Assembly: GCA_020073185.1 (NCBI GenBank)
Contig: JAIQFT010000027.1
Coordinates: 1-52,391, forward strand
Direction: 5' to 3'
DNA: 52,391 nucleotides
Source: Terriglobia bacterium
GTDB taxonomy: Bacteria; Acidobacteriota; Terriglobia; Terriglobales; Acidobacteriaceae
In this document: positions 35,777 through 45,336 of the stretch, piece after piece
Numbering within the stretch: position 1 is the stretch's first letter
Layout: each line of letters begins with the position of its first letter
Notes under the pieces: generated by a model
Seen by the model: the letters and a program-made list of their open reading frames with translations, nothing else
Told to the model about the DNA's origin: nothing
Databases searched by the model: none
Program-made: the position numbers and the translations under genes

Positions 35777-36445
35777 ATGAGCACTACTGCCGCAAATATT
35801 TCCGCTGCACAGGTCCGTGAACTTCGCGACAAGACTGGCGCTCCCATGATGGATTGCAAGAACGCCCTGGTCGAATCCAAGGGCGACCTGGAGCAAGCCA
35901 TCGTCGTACTCCGCAAGCGTGGCATGGCCGTCGCTGCCAAGAAGGCCGCCCGCGCCACCAGTGAAGGCTCCGTCGCCAGCTACATTCATGCCGGCGGCAA
36001 GATCGGCGTCCTCGTCGAGGTCAACTGCGAGAGCGACTTCGTCGCCCGCACCGGCGACTTCAAGGAGTTGGTGCACGACATCGCCATGCACATCGCCGCC
36101 AGCGATCCCAAGTTCATTCGCAAGGAAGACGTCACGCCCGAGGCGTTCGAGAAGGAAAAGGACATCTACCGCGCCCAGGCCGCCGCTACCGGCAAGCCCG
36201 CCAACGTGGTGGAGAAGATCGTGGAAGGCAAGATGGGCAAGTTCTACGAGGAGGTTTGCCTCTACGAGCAGCCCTTCATCAAGGACCAGACCATCACCGT
36301 CTCGCAGTTGATTGCGAGCAAGATCGGCAAGCTCGGCGAGAACATCGCCGTCCGCCGCTTTGCCCGTTTCAAGGTCGGCGATCCTGGCGCCACCGTCGCC
36401 TCCACCAAGCCGGCGGAGTCTGCGCCGGAGGAACAGGCGAAATAG
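35777..36445 (+). CDS. tsf: Elongation factor Ts
   Basis: EF-Ts exchanges GDP for GTP on EF-Tu. ATG 35777 gives 222 residues; the frame is open upstream to 35648 but only through repeats. The UBA-like N-terminus reads [20 protein letters not shown] and the core [20 protein letters not shown] with [16 protein letters not shown]. It is the shorter form of the family, with a reduced second core subdomain. An intrinsic terminator follows directly. Confidence 0.98.
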   Translation: MSTTAANISAAQVRELRDKTGAPMMDCKNALVESKGDLEQAIVVLRKRGMAVAAKKAARATSEGSVASYIHAGGKIGVLVEVNCESDFVARTGDFKELVHDIAMHIAASDPKFIRKEDVTPEAFEKEKDIYRAQAAATGKPANVVEKIVEGKMGKFYEEVCLYEQPFIKDQTITVSQLIASKIGKLGENIAVRRFARFKVGDPGATVASTKPAESAPEEQAK

Positions 36446-36450
36446 ATTGA

Positions 36451-36473
36451 GGGCGGCTTCGGCCGCCCTTTTT
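36451..36473 (+). terminator. Intrinsic terminator after tsf
   Basis: GGGCGGC TTCG GCCGCCC followed by TTTTT: a 7-bp GC stem, UUCG loop and a T-run. It is the clearest terminator in the window. Confidence 0.9.
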
Positions 36474-36583
36474 AGTTTCCAGTTTCAAGTTTCTCGTTTC
36501 CAGGGCTGCACCATTGGTGCGAAACTAGCGCTAACCAACTCGAAACTAAAAACTGGAAACTAGAAACTAGAAACTGGAAACTA
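36472..36583. repeat. GAAACTA inverted arms touching the pyrH start
   Basis: The 5' arm (TAGTTTCCAGTTTCAAGTTTCTCGTTTCC, 36473-36501) pairs with the 3' arm (CGAAACTAAAAACTG then GAAACTA GAAACTA GAAACTG GAAACTA, 36541-36583). The last unit abuts ATG 36584 and no SD is present. The 5' arm begins inside the T-run of the tsf terminator. Confidence 0.87.
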
Positions 36584-37300
36584 ATGTCCACACCAGTCTT
36601 CAAACGCATTCTTCTCAAGCTCTCCGGAGAGGCCCTCGCCGCCAATCAGAGTTTCGGCGTTGACCCCGTTCGCGTCCACGAAATCGCCGCTGAGATCCAG
36701 GACGTCCACTCCCTCGGCGTGCAGATCGCCATTGTCATCGGTGGCGGCAATTTCTTCCGCGGCGTTGCCGAGCAGGCCCGCGAAATGGACCGCGTCACCG
36801 CCGACCACATGGGCATGCTCGCCACCATGATCAATGCCCTTGCCTTGCAGGACGCGCTCGAAAAGCGCGGCGTCTACAGCCGCGTCATGTCCGCCATCGA
36901 AATGCACGAGGTCGCCGAGCCCTTCATTCGTCGCCGCGCCATCCGCCACCTCGAAAAAGAGCGCGTCGTCATCTTCGGCGCCGGCACCGGGAATCCTTAT
37001 TTCTCCACCGATACCGCCGCCTCGCTGCGCGCCATGGAAATCAAGGCCGACGTGATCCTCAAGGCCACCAAGGTTGACGGCATCTACGACGCCGATCCCG
37101 TCGTCGTCAAAGACGCCAAGATGTTCGACCAGATCAGCTACATGGAAGTGCTGAAAAAAGGGCTCAAGGTGATGGACGCCACTGCCATCAGCCTCTGCAA
37201 GGATAACAACCTCCCCATCATCGTTTTCAACCTCAATCGCGACGGCAACATCCGCCGCGTCGTCACCGGCGAAAAGATTGGCTCGCTGGTTAGCGCCTGA
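36584..37300 (+). CDS. pyrH: UMP kinase
   Basis: PyrH phosphorylates UMP to UDP. It belongs to the amino-acid-kinase fold, not the adenylate-kinase fold. The 238 residues show [59 protein letters not shown] and [15 protein letters not shown]. Length is typical. Position between tsf and frr is common in bacteria. Its start codon directly follows a heptamer array. Confidence 0.98.
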   Translation: MSTPVFKRILLKLSGEALAANQSFGVDPVRVHEIAAEIQDVHSLGVQIAIVIGGGNFFRGVAEQAREMDRVTADHMGMLATMINALALQDALEKRGVYSRVMSAIEMHEVAEPFIRRRAIRHLEKERVVIFGAGTGNPYFSTDTAASLRAMEIKADVILKATKVDGIYDADPVVVKDAKMFDQISYMEVLKKGLKVMDATAISLCKDNNLPIIVFNLNRDGNIRRVVTGEKIGSLVSA

Positions 37301-37324
37301 AGCCTGAGGCCCGAAGCCTTCGTT

Positions 37325-37330
37325 TATAAT
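37325..37330 (+). promoter_or_regulatory. Likely -10 box before frr
   Basis: TATAAT 23 bases before the frr ATG, with GGAG between them as SD. A -35 box is not recognisable. Confidence 0.5.
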
Positions 37331-37353
37331 CTCCCCTTCTAATCGGAGACCAT

Positions 37354-37941
37354 ATGCCTCAGCCCAGCATGGCCGCGAATCCCGCGCTCAAGGAACTTTT
37401 CGTCCAGCTCAAGACCCGCATGGACAAGGCGGTTGAGGATTTTCGCACCGAGTTGGCCGCGGTCCGCACCGGCCGCGCCTCCGTGCACATGCTCGACGGT
37501 GTTCAGGTCGAATATTACGGCTCCGTGATGCCGCTCAACCAGATCGCCCAGGTGCACGCTCCGGAAGCGCAGCTCATCACCGTGCAGCCCTTCGATCCCA
37601 GCTCCCTGGGCGGCATCGAGAAGGCCATTCGCTCCGCCGATCTCGGTCTCAATCCGATGAATGACGGCAAGCTCATCCGCGTGCCGGTGCCTGCGCTCAC
37701 CGAGGAGCGCCGCCGCGAAATGGTCAAGCACCTGCACAAAATCCTGGAGGAACATCGCACTGCCGTGCGCAACATTCGCCGCGACGGCAACGACGCCATC
37801 AAGAAGATTCTCAAGGACAAAAAGATCACCGAAGACGACGAGCGCCGCGCCTTCGACGAAATCCAGCGCCTCACCGACGACGAAATCAAGAAGATGGAAG
37901 AACTGAGCAGGTCCAAGGAAAAAGAAGTCATGACCGTATAG
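37354..37941 (+). CDS. frr: Ribosome recycling factor
   Basis: RRF splits post-termination ribosomes with EF-G. The 195 residues contain the helical-bundle hinges LAAVRTGRASVHMLDGVQVE, RVPVPALTEERRREMVKHLH and the end EIQRLTDDEIKKMEELSRSK. A short Pro/Ala lead precedes the core. SD GGAG is at 37345-37348, with its own possible -10 box, so it may be made separately from pyrH. Confidence 0.98.
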   Translation: MPQPSMAANPALKELFVQLKTRMDKAVEDFRTELAAVRTGRASVHMLDGVQVEYYGSVMPLNQIAQVHAPEAQLITVQPFDPSSLGGIEKAIRSADLGLNPMNDGKLIRVPVPALTEERRREMVKHLHKILEEHRTAVRNIRRDGNDAIKKILKDKKITEDDERRAFDEIQRLTDDEIKKMEELSRSKEKEVMTV

Positions 37942-38060
37942 TCCGAGGCCGATCGACCGTTTCTTCTTCCCAAAACAAAACTCACCATAAACCGGGAACA
38001 ACAAAAACCCGCGCACAGACTTGACGCAAGCGCGACAATGGACCCCATCGGGGGTGCGCC

Positions 38061-38258
38061 ATGCGGCACGACATCGACTCCGCGCTCGCCTTCTACTCCA
38101 TGAACAACTCCGCTGTCGCCGTCGAAGAGGATGATGAAACCGATCTCCTGCTCGACGAAGAGGAGGAACTTTGTCCTGCCTGCGGAACCGAGCTGGTTGA
38201 CTTCGTAGACGATCCCTACGCGCTCCACTGTCCGGTTTGCGAACGGCGCTATCGCTAG
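38061..38258 (+). CDS. Small acidic zinc-ribbon protein, unknown function
   Basis: The 65 residues have an acidic middle (VEEDDETDLLLDEEEE) and a C-terminal pair of CxxC motifs (LCPACGTELVDFVDDPY, then HCPVCERRYR) that should bind one zinc ion. GGGGGTG precedes the ATG. It lies 39 bases before the molybdopterin oxidoreductase gene on the same strand, so they may be co-transcribed. I do not recognise a family. Confidence 0.7.
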   Translation: MRHDIDSALAFYSMNNSAVAVEEDDETDLLLDEEEELCPACGTELVDFVDDPYALHCPVCERRYR

Positions 38259-38297
38259 TTTCGTCCCTTCGCGATATGCTGGTTGTCGCACCGGCCC

Positions 38298-40442
38298 ATG
38301 ACTACGAAGGTCGTCCACGCCGCTTGTCCGCATGACTGTCCCGACGCCTGCGGCGTTCTGATCACCGTCAGGGAAGAAGATGGGCGCGCCGTGCGCATTC
38401 AGGGCGATCCGGATCATCCGGTGACGCGCGGATTTCTCTGCGCCAAGGTCGCCCGGTATCTCGACCGCGTTTACTCGCCCGACCGCGTTCTATATCCCTA
38501 TCGCCGCGTCGGGCCCAAAGGCTCGCGCGCCTGCAACCAGCAGGACTTTAAGCGCGTTTCCTGGGACGAAGCACTCCACGAGATCGCAACCCGCTTCCAG
38601 CAGATCGCCCGCGAATGCGGCGCTGAGGCGATCCTTCCCTATTCCTACGGCGGAACTCTGGGGGTGCTGAATGGCGCGTCCATGGACCGCCGCTTCTTTC
38701 ACCGCCTGGGCGCGTCGCAACTCGACCGCACCATCTGCTCCATCGCCGGCGAAGTCGGCATCAAATCGGTGTACGGCGCCAAGCTCGGCACCGAGCCCGA
38801 GCAGTTCGCGCATGCGCGCTACATCGTCGCTTGGGGCGCCAACATCCACGGCAACAACGTCCACCTCTGGCCGTTCATCGAGGAAGCGCGCCGCAACGGC
38901 GCCAGGCTGGTGGTCATCGATCCGTACCGCACGCGCACTGCGGCCTGCGCCGACTGGTATCTGCCGATCAATCCCGGGACCGACGTTGCGCTCGCCCTCG
39001 GCATGATGCACGTCATCATCAACGAGGGGCTGCACGACGCCGCGTACGTCGCGCAGCACGCCTTCGGATTCGACCAGCTCCGCGCGCGCGTGCAGGAATA
39101 TCCGCCGCAGCGGGTGGCGCGCTGGACCGGAATCTCTGCCGAGGACATCGTGAAGCTGGCGCGCGATTACGCCGCCACGCGGCCGGCTGCGATTCGCCTC
39201 AACTACGGCATCCAGCGCAGCGAGAACGGCGGCATGGCGGTGCGCGCCGTCTGCATGCTGCCGTGCTTGATCGGCGCTTGGAAGCAAGTTGGCGGCGGAC
39301 TGCAGCTCTCCACCAGCGAAGGTCACAACCTCAACAAAAACGCGTTGCAGGGAGCGGATCTCATGCCGCGCCCGACCCGCGTCATCAACATGGTAGAGTT
39401 GGGCCGCGTACTCAACCAGTTGAACGATCCGCCGGTGAAGGCGCTGTTTGTTTACAACTCCAATCCCGCGGCGGTCGCGCCCAATCACAATGCGGTGGTG
39501 CGCGGGCTGCTGCGGCCCGACCTGTTCACTGTGGTGCACGAGCAATTCTTCACCGACACCACCGATTACGCCGACATCATCCTGCCCGCGACCACGTTTT
39601 TCGAGCACAAGGACCTGCAGACCGGATACGGCCACTACTACGTGCAGATATCCAACCAGGCGATCGAGCCGCTGGGTGAGTGCCGCTCCAACGTCGAGTT
39701 ATTTCGCGCGCTGGCGCTGCGGATGGGCTTCGACGATGCCTGCTTCCGCGAATCCGTGGACGAGATGATTGATCTCGCGCTATCGTCGCCGCATCCACAC
39801 CTGGCGGGAATTGATCGCGCACGGCTAGAACGCGAACGCCACGTGCGTCTGAATCTGCCCGAACCCTCAACTGATGTTATCCTGGGCGAGCCCGCGCCGG
39901 GGTTGCGCGGGCGAGTCGAAGGCCCCCTTCCCGGCACGAGATTCTACCTTCCTTTCGCCCTCGGTTTTCCGACTCGTTCCGGCAAGGCGCTCCTCTACAA
40001 CGTAGATCTGGCCGCGCAAGGACTTGATCCGGTGGTGTCGTTTACACCGCCGAAAGAGTCGCGTCACGCGGGAGACGCGCGCTACCCCCTCGAACTGCTC
40101 GCTCGCAAGTGCGACAACTATCTCAACTCCACATTCGCCAATCTTCCGGCGCAGCAGAAAATGGAAGATCCCGGCCTGCTGGAGATCAGCGCTGCGGATG
40201 CGCAACCACGCGGCATCGCGGACGGCGATCGCGTGCGGGTGTTTAACTCGCGCGGCGAAATTCTTCTTAGCGCGAGAGTGAACGGCGCGACCCGCGCGGG
40301 CGTGGTGGCGGCGCGGCTGAACTGGGCCAAGCTGACCGAACAGGCGCGCAACATCAACGTCCTGACCTCGGACCGGCTTACCGACATGGGCGGCGGCGCG
40401 ACGTTCTATTCCACGCTGGTGGAGGTCGCGCGTGCCCTGTAG
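38298..40442 (+). CDS. Molybdopterin-dependent oxidoreductase, Fe-S type
   Basis: This is a Mo/W-bis-MGD enzyme of the formate dehydrogenase/nitrate reductase superfamily. From ATG 38298 it has 714 residues; a TTG at 38283 is the alternative. The N-terminal [4Fe-4S] ligands are C10, C14, C18 and C48 (ACPHDCPDACGVL, GFLCAKVARY). Further blocks are RTICSIAGEVG, ARYIVAWGANIHGNNVHLW, LFVYNSNPAAVAPN and the C-terminal molybdopterin-binding barrel (RGIADGDRVRVFNSRGEI). No Tat signal is seen, so it is probably cytoplasmic. No partner subunit is adjacent; the substrate is unknown. Confidence 0.92.
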   Translation: MTTKVVHAACPHDCPDACGVLITVREEDGRAVRIQGDPDHPVTRGFLCAKVARYLDRVYSPDRVLYPYRRVGPKGSRACNQQDFKRVSWDEALHEIATRFQQIARECGAEAILPYSYGGTLGVLNGASMDRRFFHRLGASQLDRTICSIAGEVGIKSVYGAKLGTEPEQFAHARYIVAWGANIHGNNVHLWPFIEEARRNGARLVVIDPYRTRTAACADWYLPINPGTDVALALGMMHVIINEGLHDAAYVAQHAFGFDQLRARVQEYPPQRVARWTGISAEDIVKLARDYAATRPAAIRLNYGIQRSENGGMAVRAVCMLPCLIGAWKQVGGGLQLSTSEGHNLNKNALQGADLMPRPTRVINMVELGRVLNQLNDPPVKALFVYNSNPAAVAPNHNAVVRGLLRPDLFTVVHEQFFTDTTDYADIILPATTFFEHKDLQTGYGHYYVQISNQAIEPLGECRSNVELFRALALRMGFDDACFRESVDEMIDLALSSPHPHLAGIDRARLERERHVRLNLPEPSTDVILGEPAPGLRGRVEGPLPGTRFYLPFALGFPTRSGKALLYNVDLAAQGLDPVVSFTPPKESRHAGDARYPLELLARKCDNYLNSTFANLPAQQKMEDPGLLEISAADAQPRGIADGDRVRVFNSRGEILLSARVNGATRAGVVAARLNWAKLTEQARNINVLTSDRLTDMGGGATFYSTLVEVARAL

Positions 40443-40499
40443 TCGTATGCGCAGAGCTGAGCCTCTGCTCCCGCGGGTCTTGCTCCACGTGCTCGTCCG

Positions 40500-40886
40500 T
40501 CAGCCCAGGAGTACCCAGCCGCCGCCGCCGGTGGCGATGACCACCAGGTTCATGACCACGAAGATCAGGTCGTAGTGCCAGCCGTATCCGTTCTTGCCCC
40601 AGAAGCCGGTGTGCCAGACAATAATCTTCTTCTGAATGGCGCCCAGCATGACGAGGATGAGACCCAAGGCAGCGAGTTGGGTCAGGACGCCGCAGGCGAC
40701 GCCGAGGCTGGCGGCGATCTCGGCAATTCCCAGGAACAGAGTAAATCCTTGGCTCATGCCGATGCTCTGGCTGCGGCCGGCGGGATCCTTGGCGTGGCTC
40801 CATCCGCTGGAGAAGAAGACCGCGGCAATCATCAGGCGCAGCAGGAGAAGGGAGGCATCGGTAAGAACAGGCGGCAGGTGGAACAT
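40500..40886 (-). CDS. DoxX-family membrane protein
   Basis: ATG 40886 follows GAGGTG and gives 128 residues with four membrane helices. Family-like features are SLLLLRLMIAAVFFSSGWSH at the start, GIAEIAASLGVACGVLTQLA in the middle and a last helix LIFVVMNLVVIATGGGG. DoxX-like proteins are linked to redox and thiol metabolism in some bacteria; here no partner supports a specific role. It converges on the molybdopterin enzyme gene. Confidence 0.85.
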   Translation of the reverse strand: MFHLPPVLTDASLLLLRLMIAAVFFSSGWSHAKDPAGRSQSIGMSQGFTLFLGIAEIAASLGVACGVLTQLAALGLILVMLGAIQKKIIVWHTGFWGKNGYGWHYDLIFVVMNLVVIATGGGGWVLLG

Positions 40887-41269
40887 GAGGCACCTCGGGG
40901 GAACGCGTTCGGACGACCGCGCAAGTGCGGCGGATTGTGGCAAGCTTCCGTCTCCGGCGCAAGCCAAATTCGGTTATGAGTTGCGACGTCCGAGTTGGAG
41001 TGAGTGAAGCATCGTGTGTACCTCAACCGCTGTGCCGTAACGAGAGATTCGGGCGCCGCGCGGGTTGAAGAATGTGCGCCCGGTGTGGCGGGATCAGCGT
41101 GTGACGCGACTTTGACGGGATATGCGCGAGGACTTGTATAATGGCGGATTCCGCAACTACTTGCTATTGAGGTCGGACTATTCTTAATTCTGCGGATCAT
41201 GTTCTGGCCGTCGTCTGTCATGCAGCAGCGTCACTTACCCGCGCTTTTTCGGCGCGGGCAGGAAGGCGG
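40887..41269. other. Divergent intergenic region between doxX-like and bamA
   Basis: No gene is supported in these 383 bases. It holds the bamA promoter (41112-41142) and a hairpin CCCGCGC / GCGCGGG (41239-41259) in the bamA leader, just ahead of the AGGAAGG that serves as SD. Confidence 0.6.
41112..41142 (+). promoter_or_regulatory. Probable promoter of bamA
   Basis: TTGACG (41112-41117) and TATAAT (41137-41142) with a 19-base spacer, longer than ideal. The predicted start is ~120 bases before bamA. Confidence 0.55.
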
Positions 41270-44074
41270 ATGGCGGCATTCATTTTCCTCGTCTTAAGCT
41301 TGTTTTCGTTGTGCTCCGTCCCCGCCGTAGCCCAGCAGGATCTGATCGCCGTGATCAACATTATCGGAAATCGCCGCATTCCGGCGGAGACCGTACGCGC
41401 TCGCATGTTCACCAAGCCCGGCGACGTTTACGATCAGGCCGCCCTGGAACGCGATTTCAATTCCTTGTGGAACACCGGCTATTTTGACGACATCCGCCTC
41501 GAGAGGGAGCAATCAGCCAAGGGCTGGATCATCAACGTCTACGTGAAGGAAAAGCCCACCATCCGCGAGATCAAGTATGTGGGCCTGAGCTCGGTCTCGC
41601 AGAGTGACGTGCTGGACCGCTTCAAAGAGCGCAAGGTTTCCCTTACGCAGGAAAGCCAGTACGACCCCACACGCGTGAAGCGCGCCGAAGTGGTGATCAA
41701 GGAACTGCTTGCGGAACACGGCCGCCAGTTTGCCACCATTCAAACCGAGGTGCGCCCCATTCCTCCGGCCGCGGTCGGAATCACGTTCGTGGTGAAGGAA
41801 GGCCCGAAGGTCAAGGTTGGGAAGATCAAGTTTGAAGGCAACAAGCACGTCAACAGCCGGACGCTCCGCTACGCCATGCGCAACACGAGGCCTATCGGCA
41901 TCCCGCACTCCATCATCCTGGAAAACATCTTCAGCAAAACCTACAACGCCGCGAAGTTGAGCGAGGACGCTGAAATGGTGCGCGACGCGTTCCAGCGCCG
42001 CGGGTACTTCAAGGCCGTGGTGCAGGATCCGAAGACGCAAATTCGCGACACTGGCGGCGGGTTTCACATCCCGCTGATTCAGAAGGGCGCGGGCAAGGTG
42101 GTGGATATCACCATCCCGATCGAGGAAGGGGACCGCTATCACCTGAAGGAAATCAAGTTCACCGGCAACAAGGCCATCCCCAACGCCGCGTTCCTGCGCC
42201 GGCTGGTGCCGATGAAGGATGGTGATATTTTCGATATCGAGTTGGTGCGCAAGGGGCTGAAAAACCTGCGCGATGCCTACGGCGAGCTGGGCTACATCAA
42301 CTTCACGCCGGTGCCCGACACGCAGTTCGATGATGAGAAGAAGCTGATCAGCCTGACCATCGACCTCGACGAGGGCAAGCCGTTCTACGTCCGGCGCATC
42401 GAATTCAAGGGCAACACCACCACCCGCGACAAGGTCATCCGCCGCGAACTGGCAGTCGAGGAAGGACAGGTTTACAACAGCCGCCTCTGGGACCTGAGCA
42501 TCCTGCGCCTCAACCAGCTCGGCTACTTCGACACCCTCAAGCCGGAGCAGGATTCCGAGGTCAGGCAGAACAACCAGGAAGGCACAGTCGACATCACGTT
42601 AAAGGTTAAGGAGAAGGGCAAGAACAGCATCGGCTTGAGCGGTGGCGTCAGCGGCTTGGCCGGTTCCTTTATCGGCCTGACCTACGAGACCAACAATTTC
42701 CTCGGTCTCGGTGAAACCCTCACTCTGCAGGCCAGCGTGGGCAGCCGGCAGCGCAACTTGTCCTTCGGGTTCACCGAGCCCTACATGTTCGACCGCCCGT
42801 TGCAGTTCGGGTTCACCGTGTTCACCCAGCGTTTCAATTTCAACCAGGCGCAGGAGGCAAACCTCGTCGCCGGCCAAGTCCTCAATCTGCCCCAGAACGT
42901 TCTTCAATCCCTGCAGAACTTCAGCCAGTCGCGGTCGGGTTTCACCACCTCGGTCAGTTATCCCATCCGGCGGTCGTTCAAGCGCGTCTCCCTGGGCTAC
43001 TCCTTCGATGTGTCCTCGATCAACGTGTTCAGCGACTTCTCACGCCTGTACTTCCAGGAGCTGAATTTCCGCAACATTTCCGGACCGGACTCTCTGTCCG
43101 GCATCGTCACCAGCAAGCTCCTTCCCAGCTTCACCTGGAACACGGTGGACAGCCCCGTGCATCCGCACCGCGGGCGCAACATTTTCATCGGCGGCGACTT
43201 TGCCGGCTTGGGCGGCAACGTCTCCTTCTTCCGCCCACTGGTTTCCTACACGCGCTGGACTCCCATGAAGGGCTTGAAACCCAATGCCGAAGGCCACAAC
43301 AGTCTCGGGTTCCGCTTCCAGGGTTCCTTCATCAGCGGCTACGCCGGACGCGTCGCGCCGCCCTTTGAACGCTTCTTCATGGGCGGCGACACCGACATCC
43401 GCGGCTTTGACATCCGTGCGGTTTCCCCGGTCGCCTTTTTCGTCGAGCGTGTCGATTTCCCGCTGACCAATCCCGATGGCACGCCCGTCCCCAAGGATCC
43501 GAACAACCCGCGCCAGGGCAATGTCACCGTGCCGCTCCCGGCGAGCCGCATCCTGTTCCCGGGCGGCGATACCAACGTGGTTGCCAACGTGGAATACCGC
43601 ATTCCGGTCGTTGGCCCGGTCACGCTGGCGCCGTTCTTCGACCTCGGATTCGACGGCATTGCTCGGCCCTCGCAGTTGCAGATCAATGACGTCCAGTTGA
43701 ACACCTTGAACACCACCGCGTTCGGCTGTCCGGCGCTCGATGTTGCTTTCAATTGTGTTGGTGGCGTGTCGCAGTCGTTCGGCAAGAGCCTCAAGGTTGT
43801 CGGTGCGTCGAACTGGATCCCGCGCGCCTCCACCGGGCTGGAAGTTCAGGTCATCATGCCCGTGGTGAATGCCCCTTTCCGCATTTACTGGGCCTACAAT
43901 CCGCTGCGCCTCAACACCTTTGCCGACACGCCCAACTTCATCACCCGCAACATGTTCCCGCCGGGCGGCGCCGGAGATTTCAGCTATCAGCAGGCGATCA
44001 GCAACCTGGTGCCGGGATGGAACCTGAAAGAGCCCAAGACGACGTTCCGCTTCACCGTGGCGACAACATTCTAG
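41270..44074 (+). CDS. bamA: Outer-membrane protein assembly factor BamA (Omp85)
   Basis: BamA inserts beta-barrel proteins into the outer membrane. The 934 residues have a signal peptide (FIFLVLSLFSLCSVPAVA), then POTRA domains to about residue 430 (for example VINIIGNRRIPAETVRARMF, KFEGNKHVNSRTL, EIKFTGNKAIPNAAFLRRLV, RIEFKGNTTTRDKVIRREL). The rest is a 16-strand barrel with NFLGLGETLTLQASVGSR and the Omp85 signature FFMGGDTDIRGFDIR. It ends in Phe (VATTF), as many outer-membrane barrels do. The pair with ompH is typical. Start fixed by AGGAAGG. Confidence 0.97.
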   Translation: MAAFIFLVLSLFSLCSVPAVAQQDLIAVINIIGNRRIPAETVRARMFTKPGDVYDQAALERDFNSLWNTGYFDDIRLEREQSAKGWIINVYVKEKPTIREIKYVGLSSVSQSDVLDRFKERKVSLTQESQYDPTRVKRAEVVIKELLAEHGRQFATIQTEVRPIPPAAVGITFVVKEGPKVKVGKIKFEGNKHVNSRTLRYAMRNTRPIGIPHSIILENIFSKTYNAAKLSEDAEMVRDAFQRRGYFKAVVQDPKTQIRDTGGGFHIPLIQKGAGKVVDITIPIEEGDRYHLKEIKFTGNKAIPNAAFLRRLVPMKDGDIFDIELVRKGLKNLRDAYGELGYINFTPVPDTQFDDEKKLISLTIDLDEGKPFYVRRIEFKGNTTTRDKVIRRELAVEEGQVYNSRLWDLSILRLNQLGYFDTLKPEQDSEVRQNNQEGTVDITLKVKEKGKNSIGLSGGVSGLAGSFIGLTYETNNFLGLGETLTLQASVGSRQRNLSFGFTEPYMFDRPLQFGFTVFTQRFNFNQAQEANLVAGQVLNLPQNVLQSLQNFSQSRSGFTTSVSYPIRRSFKRVSLGYSFDVSSINVFSDFSRLYFQELNFRNISGPDSLSGIVTSKLLPSFTWNTVDSPVHPHRGRNIFIGGDFAGLGGNVSFFRPLVSYTRWTPMKGLKPNAEGHNSLGFRFQGSFISGYAGRVAPPFERFFMGGDTDIRGFDIRAVSPVAFFVERVDFPLTNPDGTPVPKDPNNPRQGNVTVPLPASRILFPGGDTNVVANVEYRIPVVGPVTLAPFFDLGFDGIARPSQLQINDVQLNTLNTTAFGCPALDVAFNCVGGVSQSFGKSLKVVGASNWIPRASTGLEVQVIMPVVNAPFRIYWAYNPLRLNTFADTPNFITRNMFPPGGAGDFSYQQAISNLVPGWNLKEPKTTFRFTVATTF

Positions 44075-44106
44075 GGAAGATTGCGCGACCGACCTTAGAT
44101 GCAGGT

Positions 44107-44135
44107 TTGACGCTCGCCCCCGCTCGCCCTATAAT
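44107..44135 (+). promoter_or_regulatory. Sigma-70-type promoter of ompH
   Basis: TTGACG (44107-44112), a 17-base spacer and TATAAT (44130-44135). It is close to consensus and gives ompH a promoter separate from bamA. Confidence 0.78.
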
Positions 44136-44231
44136 CTTAGTTTCCACGAAACCTTCGCACGGTGAGTGCCCGTCTGAGGTGTTTCTGAGGAAGTTCGAAC
44201 CAGCAATTTCCAAGGAGTTCAAAACCAACCC

Positions 44232-44891
44232 ATGACACGGATGCTTTCCCGCTTTATTCTGCCGGCGGTGCTGCTGACCATAACCGCGCTGGCACAGACC
44301 GGTACTGCCGCTGCCCCACCCAGTCCCGCCGCGGCTTCCACTGCCGCCCGCATCGGCATCATCAACATCCAGAATGCGATCGTGACGACCAACGAGGGCC
44401 GTCGTGACCTGGAAGCTCTGCAGAAAAAGTTCGAGCCCACGCAGGCCGCGCTCAACAACCTGAACCAGGAAATCGAAAATCTGAAGAAGCAGTTGCAGAC
44501 GCAAAGCGACAAACTCAATGAGCAGGCGCGCGCCGACATGGTCAAGAACATCGAGACCAAGCAGAAAACCCTGCAGCGCCAAGTGGAAGATGCCCAGGCG
44601 GATTTCCAGGGTCAGCAGAATGACATCGCCAATCGTATTGGCGGCAAACTGCTGGAGGTACTCGACAAGTTCGCCAAGCAGAACGGCTACTCGGTGATCA
44701 TTGACGTGTCTAGCCAGCAGAGCCCGGTGCTCTGGGCGGCGGCGAACACCGACGTCACGCAGGAAATCGTGAGCGCCTACAACACGCAGTCCGGCGTTCC
44801 CGCGCCCGCAGCCGCAGCGCCGCCGGCTAAGCCCGTCGGCGGAACCGCTGCGCGTCCTCCGGCGCCGAAGCCGCCTGCGCCCAAGCGGTAG
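44232..44891 (+). CDS. OmpH/Skp-family periplasmic chaperone
   Basis: Skp-like proteins carry unfolded outer-membrane proteins to BamA. The 219 residues have a signal peptide (RFILPAVLLTITALAQ), a beta start IGIINIQNAIVTTNEGRRDL, a long coiled-coil hairpin (about 60-140: FEPTQAALNNLNQEIENLKK) and the closing strand YSVIIDVSSQQSPVLWA. A Pro/Ala-rich tail ends it. It is downstream of bamA as in many Gram-negatives. Confidence 0.92.
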   Translation: MTRMLSRFILPAVLLTITALAQTGTAAAPPSPAAASTAARIGIINIQNAIVTTNEGRRDLEALQKKFEPTQAALNNLNQEIENLKKQLQTQSDKLNEQARADMVKNIETKQKTLQRQVEDAQADFQGQQNDIANRIGGKLLEVLDKFAKQNGYSVIIDVSSQQSPVLWAAANTDVTQEIVSAYNTQSGVPAPAAAAPPAKPVGGTAARPPAPKPPAPKR

Positions 44892-44912
44892 CCGAACTCC
44901 TTTCGATCCCAA

Positions 44913-44938
44913 GGCCGCCATCGGGCGGCCTTCTTATT
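44913..44938 (+). terminator. Intrinsic terminator after ompH
   Basis: GGCCGCC ATCG GGCGGCC followed by TTCTTATT, 22 bases after the stop. The T-run is interrupted, but position and stem fit a terminator. Confidence 0.8.
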
Positions 44939-45336
44939 CCATTCTGGGCATTCCATTCTGGGAATCGCCCGCCCGAAACCCGGCCATTGTTGGCCGGAAG
45001 GCCGGATCTTTTTCCGCAAGTCTGTGGAAAAGGCTGTGCAATTCCGTGCCGCCCTTACCACAACCCGCGATAGAACAGTTACTTACACAATCTGCCTAGG
45101 AGCTTGGGCAAACGACAAATTGGTCAAGAATCAATATGTTAGGTCCTGAAAGCCCGAGGCTGTCATGCTGTGGAATGGAACCCCACTTTGGTGGTAGAAC
45201 CGCCGGGAGTTTTGCACATTTCAATCTGATGAAAATTGCGGTGCGGCTGGCGGCAGCGCTGATTGTGTTGTGGATATTTTCCCTATTTGGCATGGCTTCT
45301 CCGAGATAGACGACCAGTGCCGTCGATTTGGTTCGT
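44939..45336. other. Spacer between convergent ompH and lepA
   Basis: Nothing well supported. A 26-codon frame at 45229-45309 encodes a hydrophobic peptide (MKIAVRLAAALIVLWIFSLF) but has no SD. Two sequences one base from a DnaA box occur (near 45024 and 45268), too few for an origin. The stretch is more AT-rich than its surroundings and could hold a small RNA, without direct evidence. Confidence 0.4.

Noticed and set aside
44995-45290. Replication origin suggested by two DnaA-box-like 9-mers
   Set aside because: Both have a mismatch, there are only two, and no origin genes are nearby.
45229-45309. 26-residue hydrophobic peptide gene
   Set aside because: No SD, no conservation evidence and a start chosen only by the presence of ATG; kept as a remark on the spacer.
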